Positions 8,437-18,877 of a stretch of DNA of 18,877 nucleotides are shown one piece after another. This stretch comes from Smittium culicis (taxonomy: Eukaryota; Kickxellomycota; Harpellomycetes; Harpellales; Legeriomycetaceae): the NCBI GenBank assembly GCA_001970855.1, contig LSSN01000318.1, positions 1 through 18,877 of the forward strand, read 5' to 3'. Within the stretch, counting starts at the first letter, position 1. Every line of letters starts with the position of its first letter. The position numbers and the translations under genes are program-made. The notes beneath the pieces are model-generated. The model made no database searches. It saw only the letters and a program-made list of their open reading frames with translations, and was not told the DNA's origin.

Positions 8437-10222
8437 ATAGTCGATTTAAAAATTAAATATTTCTGATAGTGTATCAGAAGCTATAAAATTTTATTTAAAG
8501 TAGCAAAAAAAATTTTTTTATGAAAACTTTTATTTGAAGCAATAGTAGTTAAGTTTCAATTTTAGTGAGTTATTTTCATCTTAATTTAAATTATAAGGAT
8601 TTTTAGTCGGCATATTATTGGAAGAGCCGTCTTATATCAAAGCAGTAATATGTGCCAGAAAATTTTTTGAAAAAAAATGAAAAGCAGGTAATTTTGGAAA
8701 ACGCTCAAAGGTTCAGGTATATTTAATATTACCAGATTATTTTTCATTGCTGATGTAATTATAAGTTTTATAGGTGATATTTTGAGCTATAAATCGTAGC
8801 GTTTCTAACAAAATGTTAATATACATATTTTGTGTTATAAGAGCTGTATTCGTGTTTATATGTAAAATGACAAAAGTTAGATATTTTTAATTTTATGTAT
8901 TGATAATATAACTAAAATATGATCAGAACTATTTAACATAATAGATAATATGTTAACAGGTTGTTTAGAGATAGATAGCCTTAGTTGTAATAGAGAATGT
9001 CAATTTAAAAATCATAAAAGTTTGTAAATATTTACTAAATATACATTAATACGCGACGAAGAAATGTAAAAATAAAATAATATCGATTACTCAGCGTAAG
9101 AATATACCAATATAAAAGAAAACCTGGTTTCTTTTAATTAGCTAAAAAAAATCTAATATAGCTGATGAATTGCGTTCTGAGAAAAACATGCATTTATTTA
9201 ATATTAATTTACCCTAAAATTGCTAATATGTGCAGAGGATCTAATAGTATTTTGGCTTAATAGATTTTGGAAAATTTTTACAAATATAATGGATTTATAA
9301 TTTTACAGAAGCGAATAATTGAGTATAATATTGATTTAATTGAAATATTTAACAAAGTTTTATTTTAAATTTACAGGCCTCGATTTGATATACTTTTTAT
9401 TATAAAATTATATTTTGATATTTTTTTTAGAATGCATTTATTTGATAGGTTTGAGATTAAATTGCTATTATTGAAATGAATAAGGATATTAATTTAGTAG
9501 AAAGAAAAATAGCTTGATTAACATTGTAGTGCACATATATTCTATAGTGCTTTTATGGGTATAGAATTATAAATAAAAAAGAAAGGAAAACTCTAAAATC
9601 ATTGAATAGTGTGATGAATGTAAAATAGTAGCAAAGGGGTGATACACAAATACGCATAAATAAGTAAGAATCGAATTGATATAGTAATTATCTAAAGATA
9701 CCAGCCAATGGAAAAAACGAGATAACAACTGGATTAATCTGAATAGTACTGATGACCTTTTAAATATATTTTTTTCTTGTAAAGTTTTTACACTGAAATC
9801 ACGTCGTTTATTTTTTTATATTATACATAATCTCTAGTGACGCTCTATTGATATTCTTTTTCGTTGTTTTTTGATCTAAAATATTTCTTGTTTCAATAAA
9901 TGAAATGATTGGAAGGAAATTGGTTGGAAATAGTGTCTTCAACAGCAATAAAGTTACTTTTGTGGAGTATGAATATGAGCGTTAATTTGAACGACAGTTA
10001 TTAGTTTCATATTTTTTATAGCCAATTAGTAAGAATTAGTTAATATATGCTACATTAAAAATATTATGTTACACAAAGCCTAAATAAGTTAAGTTAAGCT
10101 GCAAATTAAGCTAAAGCCATGCCTTTTGACGCCCTTTTTTATTTTTTTGACAGCGATTAAATTGACTCAAAGGTGTACACAACGGAAAAATAAATAAATG
10201 AATTCAGGAAGGCTCAAATAAG

Positions 10223-10230
10223 TATAAATA
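10223..10230 (+). promoter_or_regulatory. Candidate TATA box for PUT2
   Basis: TATAAATA lies about 175 nt upstream of the start codon at 10406, in the locally least AT-rich part of the upstream region. This would imply a leader of roughly 145 nt. The motif is common by chance in this DNA. Confidence 0.35.
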
Positions 10231-10405
10231 CCAGCATGTAAGCTCACTCTTCATAATAAAGAAAAGAAAAATCATTATCTATAAAATTAATAAAATTCCA
10301 GTTTATTTATTCTCCAGTTTTATAAGCTCGCTATCTCATTTATAAAGTTATCTTTAATAAATTATCTTGCTTATACTTAGTTACTATAAATACCCGATAC
10401 TAAAA

Positions 10406-12352
<1,947 letters not shown>

Positions 12353-12408
12353 AAAGAGTTCAACTTCACTCTAGCCTTTTATTTTTTAATATCTTGTAAA
12401 ACCAGCTT

Positions 12409-12414
12409 AATAAA
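12409..12414 (+). terminator. Candidate poly(A) signal of PUT2
   Basis: AATAAA lies 57 nt after the PUT2 stop codon, followed by T-rich sequence. The spacing suits a short fungal 3' UTR. Confidence 0.45.
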
Positions 12415-13046
12415 TAATTTCATAGCTTTTACTCTTTTTTTTTAAGGTATATAATTTTTTTTTTTTGCAGCTTGATAAGTGTGTCTTTTAGTTTTATATT
12501 TTCGGTTCTAGTATTTAAAAATGCGATTTAAAGTTATGATAAATTAATCGAAACGTGAATTATTTTGACAAAGATATGTATAATGTAAATTAATAGAGTA
12601 TACCATAAATATTAAGCATATATTCTTAGGACTATCAACTCAACTTTGTCAAAACTATTTTTTCAAGAATGTAACCCAGTAGTGAGTAGATAGACCAAAA
12701 AATATATATATAGGTAATATGAGTTTTACTCAATACCATATATAGAAAATTCAACTTGAGGTAGAGTCAATTATTATAAAACTTTTGAAATTTTGTATTT
12801 TTTATATGATAAGTACAAAATACCAGAGGGCTTCAAATAGCTAAAACTTATTTTAATTTACAGCCTGTCTAAATGCAAGGTAATAAAATATTCAGTTCAT
12901 CTTTTCATAAATTTATAAAAGATGTGAGAAGTGGCAATTTATTGGTGTGTAAAATTCTCTTGTCGAATAAACTGTATAGTTAGAAAATGACAGCAAATCA
13001 TATATTTTAAAATTAGAGATGATCAAAGCTTGTAAGAGATATCTAG

Positions 13047-13209
13047 CCTGAGATTAGCTGCTGCGTTTTTTTACTCAATCTATGTATTCAATTATTGGAT
13101 GATCAACTAAACTCAAGCAGATTCACAACCTGTAGTAGCGTTGGAATTTTTTGGTAGATTTTGCGATCCAAATTGTGCAGTTATTGGCCAGTATACAGAT
13201 GAAGTGTAA
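13047..13209 (+). pseudogene. Possible decayed coding fragment with one frame change
   Basis: In a patch richer in G and C than its surroundings, one frame is open at 13047-13154 (contains LLNLCIQLLDDQLNSSRF). A second frame is open at 13111-13206 (contains VVALEFFGRFCDPNCAVIGQ), ending at a TAA at 13207-13209. Both read like protein, as if one coding sequence had suffered a frameshift near 13130-13150. I do not recognise the family, and no flanking exons are apparent. It could be a transposon remnant or chance. Confidence 0.2.
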
Positions 13210-13780
13210 TTTTTTTAGTTAAAAAAAAAAAGTTATATTTAGTAAAAAAAAGTGTTTTCTAAAAGCTATTAGAAAAAATTCACAAATTCGTTAAAAAAAA
13301 AAATTAGAATAGAAATACATTTGAAAATAAAGTAAAAAAAAATTTTTTTAATTGATAAGTTTTTATCCAATAGATAATGCAATTAGAATATGGAGGATGA
13401 ATTTATTTGTGGATCAATTTGCGATTTAGACTATTATTTTTTTTTTATTTTAGCTAAAAAGGAAGATTTTATAATTTCTTCTTGTCTTGCTTAAATAAAG
13501 TTGTAAGCTGTGGATAATCTTTTATTTAAATAAACTATTTGGATACCCTTTGATACTTTAGAATAATACTCCCCCTTCTCTTATCCTTCAATTCTACTCA
13601 TTTATTTAGCAGCCCCTTATCCTCATATAATATACTTATTCTCTTCTAATTTTCATTGACATTAGATCATAAATTTGACTCGCAATTTCTATCGAACTAA
13701 ATAAATATTTTTTTACATAATACAACCCCTGTCCGCCAAACTCAAGGTTAAATTCGAATAAAAAACAATCCTTTTTTATA

Positions 13781-16700
13781 ATGGAATCTGGACTAGATTT
13801 TGAACTTAATAAGATTAGAAGGCTTTCTAGCTCCAATCTTCAAAATCAGCAACAATTTGCTGGCACTCTAATAGCTATCGAAGAAACCCTCAAAGAACAA
13901 GGCCAACCTCTTGTGCCTTCCAGCTACGCTGCAACTTTGGTATTTAAAATGTTTTATTTTATGATTTTAACAATTTAACAATTTTTCTTACTAGTTTTAT
14001 AAAAGCATAATCCAATAATTATATCTTTGTTCGGTAATGTTTATTAATTTTGCCATTTACAATATTATTTTTTTCTAATAGATGACTCTTCTAGACCAAC
14101 ACAAAGAAGCAAGTTTAGATTTTGTCGGCCCTATTCTATATATATTGGCTGCAATTTTACCTTTCGTTCCTCAATCTGTTATTCAGGCTCAATTCTCTAG
14201 CATCATGAGTATATTATCTACTTCTTTAGATTTATCCAAGGCCGATCCAATGACCTTACGTTCTGTAACCACCTTTAATTAATCACACGATATCCTCTTT
14301 TCTACTAGTGTCCCTTATCTAAAACTCTAAAATACTATAATAGGTACTCACTTGCTTAGAACACATTCTTAAAAACCAAGATTTACGCGTTTGGAAACAA
14401 CCAACAGCTCAAAAGGCTTTGCAGTCTGTGTTCATTCTAGGGCTTGACTCTAGACCTAAAGTACGTAGACGCGGACAAGTAGCTGCTGCCAATATTCTCA
14501 CCAACATCCCACCACCTTCTGCTTCTCATCCTATGGCAAACGATTCTGTCGAATTCATTCTAAACTCGCTAAAAGACGCCAACAAAGATTCTACCGCCAC
14601 TGTACATGTATTACAATTCATGTCCACAATGTTTAAAGCCTTTCCATCTAATGTAACTATCACAAATACTTAAAATCAATATGTCATATACCCTTTTTAC
14701 ATTTTTATCTATTTTTTTTTGACCTCTATCTCCTGAACTATTACTCAGACATATTCTATAATTTAAATCATCTATACTTTTTATATTAGCGCTTTGAAGA
14801 TTTATCAAATATCCTGCTTTCTCTTCTCAAAATGAATGACGCTTTCATATACTCTGAAGTCTTGAAATGCTTTGAAAGCTTGTTCCAAGTCATAAGCGTT
14901 GATTTCGATAAAGACCTATTCTTTGACCTACTCAACTCAATAATTGCTCAAAGACCTAACGTAAATGATGCTTCGCTTAGCAAATCGTGGCTCGTCATTA
15001 ATGACCTAGGGTTTGATGCCTTATTCAGATTAAACCCTAAACTTTGTGAAGTTCAAATCCCTTCTGCTTTTGAAATGGTCAAGCCATACATCGAATTAGG
15101 AAAACCTGAAGTCAAAGAAGCTGCAATAAAGTGCATGGAAACATTTGTCTCTAAATGTCTGCGTGAAGGTTCTGCCTGCTCTACGGATGTAGCATCAAAA
15201 TTGTCCTCTAGTTTAGTCGAATGCTTAGGAATAAGATATAGAGAATCTTGGGTCTCTATTTTTTATGTAACTTCCTTACTAACTACTAAACTCGGTAAGT
15301 CATCTAGACCTACAATGGACAATCTTATTACTCTTATATCTGAAATGCGCATGGAGAAGGGCTTTGAGTTTAAAAAAGAAGCCGACGCGACTCTAGGTGC
15401 TTCCATATCTGCTATGGGCCCTAAACTCTTTTTAGAGCTGCTCCCTCTCAACATCGAATCCTCTATTCCTGGAATGAACCAGGCACCTCCTAAAAAAAAT
15501 AAAGGATCTAACGAGTCTACTGACGAAGGAAGGGCTTGGATTCTACCATTGATGAATGGATACATCAAAGACGCGGATATTGAATATTTTATTGATCATT
15601 TGCTTCCACTTGCTGATAAGCTTGAATTTTATAGCCAAAAACTCCAAACAAATGGTCGTGCCATCCAAGCTAAAGTAGTTTCTGTACTATCAATTCAAAT
15701 TTGGTCGTTACTTGGTGGGTTTTTCTCTTCCCCAAGCGATATAACCAAAAGTTTTGATGCCGATTTTGTTGAAAGAATACTAAACCAACTAGTCGAAGTT
15801 CCTGAACTTCGCTCTTCTTTGTGCACATCCTTAAACACTCTAGTAAAAAACATATTAAAAGATTTAAATTCTGACCCTTCTTTGGAAACTTCTTCTGACA
15901 GTAAAAAATCTGACATCGCCGAAAAAAATAAACTTCACATATCTCAATTCGCCCCTAAAATATTATCAACTCTCTTCACCATAATTGCCGACACACCAGC
16001 TCCTAAAGGAAGATATATCCACGAAAGTGCAACCTTCCAGCTTAAAGTAACAGATTCAAAAGATATTACTTTAGCATTCAATAAAGTATTGACTATGCTC
16101 ACAAAAGCTTTGGTATCACACACTACTCCAACTGCTGCCGAATCTTCTAGCAAGTACCTGGACACAAACCCTCAGCCCCCTGTTTACTCAATGTTAGATA
16201 TGATTGGTACTTTAGCACCATTCTTGGATGAATCCTCAATCTTCTCTGCCCTTGATGTTTTGCTTCCTCTATTATCCCAACCCGATGACGTGATCCTCCA
16301 AAAGAAAACTTATAAAGCGTTAGGTCTTTTCGCAACTTCCATCGCACAACCAATCGCTCAGCTAGGAGAGAATGATATTTCCGAAAACAAAGAGTTAAAC
16401 TCAAGATTCGTCAATAAAGTTTTGCCTTCTTTGATCAGCTCTGCTCAGTTTGCTTCGCCATTATCTCGCAGAAACAGATTGAACTTGCTCTCATTAACTA
16501 CTCAGATTTTACCAAACACCGAACTTCATATTGTTCCATTGTTCTTATCCGAAGCCATAATTGGAACAAAGGATATAAATGAAAAGAGTCGATTGACCTC
16601 CTTTGAACTCTTGGATTCTCTTGCTCAAAAAATGTCCTTGGGAGGATCTATTGATGCCTCAAAATTGAAAAATGATGATGATTTAGACATGGATAATGAA

Positions 16701-18119
16701 GGCAGCGACAAGGAAGAAATTAGCGATAAATCAGATGACAGCGAAGGTGAAATGGATCAAGATGGTATATCTGCTGCCGAAATTCACGCTGGTGATAAAA
16801 GCAGTGTTAAATCAGCCTCTTTGGAAGAGTACATTGAAATGGTAGTTGCAGGGTTAGCTGCCAAAACCCCATATATGATTTCTGCAACAGTTACCTCTTT
16901 AGCTTATTTACTCAATGCCTACTCGGAAAAACTTTCTCCTAAACTAATAACTACTTTACTAGACACTATTTTATTATTCGTAAATAGTAATAGTCGCGAG
17001 ATTGCTAAAGCTTCCCTAGGATTTGTTAAAGTTTCAGTTTTGGTTTTACCAAGAGATTACCTGATTAAGGCTCTAGATGGGCTTGTTACTGGTATTTTGA
17101 AATGGGCAAACGAACACAGAGCTAGATTTTCTCTAAAATCTCGCCACATTATTGAGCGCCTCATCAGAAGAGTCGGTATTGATGAAGTTGAAAAAGCAAC
17201 TCCTGAAGAACACAAAAAGTTAATCCAGAACATCAAAAAGAGAAAGCTAAGAGCTAAAAGAGGAAAGACCCAAAATGATGATAGCGAAAATGAAAAAGAG
17301 AAAGAAAACAGCACTGATAAACTTAAAAGAGCTGTTAGACGCAAGGGGACCTTTGGTATTAACAGCGACTCGGATTCGAGTGACGATAGCGATTTCTTTG
17401 AAAAGAAGAATTTTGGAAATCGCCAACCAGCAAATAATTCCAAAGCAGGCCCTCAATCAAATTCTGGAAATTCCGGAAAAACTCAACAAAATCACGAGTC
17501 GTGGATTGTTGAAGATGATAGCAGAAACGACCCATTGGATTTCTTGAGTCAATCTGCTTTCTCACAGCTATCCTCGTCTAAGCCATCTAAAAATCTAAAG
17601 AATGAAAGCTTTAAAAAACACGTTCCTACAACCAAAGATGGTAAATTTATCTTTGAAGATGACGAAGAATCAGCACCAAGCAAAATCAAAGCTGGTATCC
17701 AAGGAATGCAAATCAGTGGCGAAGACAACGCCGATGCTGAAGGCGATTCAAATTATTATATGGAAATGGTCAGTAGTAAAGACGGATTCAGTCGTGGAAA
17801 TAAAAACAAGATCAAATTCAATAAACGCAAGTCAAATGATGGAGACGATGATGGTTTCGGTAATGATATTAAATATAACAGCGCCGACAAAAAATCCAAC
17901 AATGCAGCCAATAAGCCAAAAGACACAAAAAGACAAAAGAAAGATTATGGCTCAGAATTCAAGTCTAAGAACGGCAAAGGAGATACCAAAAAGAAAGGAA
18001 AACTCGATCCTTACGCTTATATACCAATGGACCCAAAGCTTCTATCGTCCAAGTCTGGTAGCAAGTTGAATACAATGTCTAAATCCAAGAAAGATAAAAG
18101 ACAAGCTAACCGCAACTAA
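13781..18119 (+). CDS. RRP12: RRP12-family ribosomal RNA processing protein, four exons
   Basis: By homology this is the nucleolar HEAT-repeat protein needed for pre-rRNA processing and for maturation and nuclear export of pre-ribosomal subunits, where the yeast protein works with Ran. Exons are 13781-13939, 14082-14264, 14344-14652 and 14790-18119. All three introns (142, 79 and 137 nt) are phase 0 and crowd into the first kilobase. The product is 1326 residues (yeast about 1230, human about 1300). Exon junctions rebuild conserved family sequence: SYAATL/MTLLDQ, TLRS/VLTCLEHILKNQDLRVW and KAFPSN/RFEDLSNILL. The helical HEAT-like body contains the NUC173-type block ISAMGPKLFLELLPL...WILPLMNGYI (about residues 420-480). 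An acidic Asp/Ser cluster lies at about 840-876. The C-terminal 300 residues are Lys-rich and disordered with nuclear-localisation-like runs, and end with the family signature KKKGKLDPYAYIP near 1283-1295. The start at 13781 gives the expected N-terminus (NKIRRLSSSNLQNQQ). No damage is seen. Confidence 0.95.
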
Positions 18120-18877
18120 ACTAAATCCCTATTTTCAATCCGCCATTTTAGTAGAAATTCAATCACCCACAGATATTTACCCACTGTTTGATCTAAATAA
18201 TTTTCATGTCCTTTCCTTTTTTTATTATTATTACTTTTATTAAATCTTTACAAATAACCTTTTCGTTTTTTTTATTTATATGCACTATAAATACAAATTT
18301 TAACTTATATAGACACATATCTTTAATTTTCTATTCATATCAATATTATCAAATTCCATAAAATTATCAAATTTTTATTGCAAATCTGTTGTACAAGTTA
18401 TTTGGAGTTAAATTAAAATATACATTAAAAATTCTTAGAAGGAGCGAAAAATTTTTAACTAAAAAATTTATTTGTTATCGTGAATTAGATAAAACTATCA
18501 GATGTGCAAGAAAATATATTTAGCAGTTTTTTCTATTAAAATAATAATGATAATTGCAAAGCATATGAGTTGAAATATCAAATAGAAAAAGTTTCACCCC
18601 TTAAAATAACATGATCTTTCATAAAATTTTATATAAAATTTACTCTCCAATAATTTTTTTGAGTAGTGAATAACGCATGTATTTTGCATTAAATAAATGA
18701 ACTTTGAATTCTAACAAATAGATTAACGTTATTAACATAAAAAAAAGCTCATTTATCTTTTCGATTTTGCTTTTGTTAGAACGAGCTTAATTCTATGACT
18801 GTTTTTAATTTCAATAGACCAGCATACTTGAAACAATTTTATGAAATATAATGCGGGTTTTTAGGTTCATCCCAATA
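18120..18877. other. Downstream flank of RRP12, no gene seen
   Basis: The RRP12 3' UTR should occupy the first part. A TATAAATA at 18286-18293 could belong to a gene beginning to the right, but the only nearby frame after it is a 23-codon one at 18502 (MCKKIYLAVFSIK...), hydrophobic and too short to support. An AAGCTC/GAGCTT inverted pair lies at about 18746-18787. The final 200 bases show no supportable frame on either strand. Confidence 0.5.

Larger units (their letters stand above)
6655..10405. other. AT-rich gene-poor region between MRPS29 and PUT2
   Basis: About 3.7 kb with no supportable gene on either strand. The divergent promoters of MRPS29 (left) and PUT2 (right) must lie at its ends. 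It contains the TTAA-flanked element at 8331-8436, several A/T homopolymer runs and a near-palindrome at about 9113-9136 (AAAAGAAAACC/GGTTTCTTTT). The longest frame, 77 codons at 7613-7846, is within what stop-codon frequency at this base composition allows by chance. A short frame near 9906-9983 (IGRKLVGNSVFNSNK...) reads like protein but is too short to support. Confidence 0.6.
12353..13780. other. Spacer between PUT2 and RRP12
   Basis: About 1.4 kb with the PUT2 3' end on the left and the RRP12 promoter on the right. The final 200 bases are pyrimidine-rich on the plus strand (CTCCCCCTTCTCTTATCC-like stretches around 13570-13640), as is common just upstream of fungal genes. Long A runs occupy 13220-13350. 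A coding-like patch is described at 13047-13209. A 34-codon frame at 13390-13494 directly followed by AATAAA looks like a small gene but is short enough to be chance. Confidence 0.5.

Noticed and set aside
9150..9180. C-box/D-box-like motifs (TGATGA...CTGA) suggesting a snoRNA
   Set aside because: The boxes are only about ten bases apart and no terminal stem is seen. A similar TGATGA near 9613 lacks a CTGA at the right distance with pairing ends.
9906..9983. Short frame starting MIGRKLVGNSVFNSNK
   Set aside because: Only 25 codons from the ATG, with no homology I can name and no splice partners. It is too short to call.
13330..13350. A-run/T-run junction resembling the yeast RRPE ribosome-biogenesis element upstream of RRP12
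   Set aside because: The match rests only on A and T runs, which are everywhere in this spacer; no PAC-like GATGAG motif accompanies it.
13390..13494. 34-codon frame followed at once by AATAAA
   Set aside because: The length is compatible with chance. It contains a run of Phe/Tyr from a T tract and lies in the likely RRP12 promoter.
17057..17443. Minus-strand frame of 128 codons opposite RRP12
   Set aside because: It is a shadow of the Lys/Ser/Asp-rich RRP12 tail; the hydrophobic translation comes from reading that code backwards.

Overview
The window looks like nuclear DNA of an AT-rich fungus. The genes have short introns (56 to 142 nt) with GT...AG ends, and some carry fungal-type branch sites such as TTACTAAC. 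The three recognisable genes are ordinary eukaryotic housekeeping genes: a mitochondrial ribosomal protein, a mitochondrial proline-catabolism enzyme and a ribosome-biogenesis factor. The retroelement fragment at the left edge and the base composition fit an early-diverging fungus, perhaps a gut fungus of the Harpellales type. That placement is an impression and was not tested.

Layout from left to right. Positions 1-673 (minus strand) hold the end of the endonuclease domain and the following linker of a LINE-type retrotransposon; its reverse transcriptase would lie to the left of the window. Positions 674-3676 are AT-rich with no convincing gene. They contain a short orphan coding-like patch, two inverted repeats and a short TTAA-flanked element. 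Positions 3677-4440 (plus) encode a secreted, hexapeptide-repeat, charge-segregated protein of unknown function, probably with one 56-nt intron. It converges on a seven-exon gene for mitochondrial ribosomal protein S29 (DAP3/MRPS29) at 6654-4800 (minus). Positions 6655-10405 are again AT-rich and gene-poor, with a second copy of the TTAA-flanked element at 8331-8436. Positions 10406-12352 (plus, three exons) encode delta-1-pyrroline-5-carboxylate dehydrogenase (PUT2/ALDH4A1). After a 1.4-kb spacer, 13781-18119 (plus, four exons) encode RRP12. The last 758 bases hold no recognisable gene.

The three housekeeping genes are not obviously linked in function beyond mitochondrial location (MRPS29, PUT2) and ribosome production (MRPS29, RRP12). 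This is a normal eukaryotic neighbourhood, not an operon. I found no convincing new multi-gene system. The most novel items are the secreted repeat protein, with an intron that reads as coding sequence in another frame, and the small two-copy piggyBac-like MITE family. All splice junctions were inferred by eye from reading frame, splice dinucleotides and remembered family homology; no transcript data were available.
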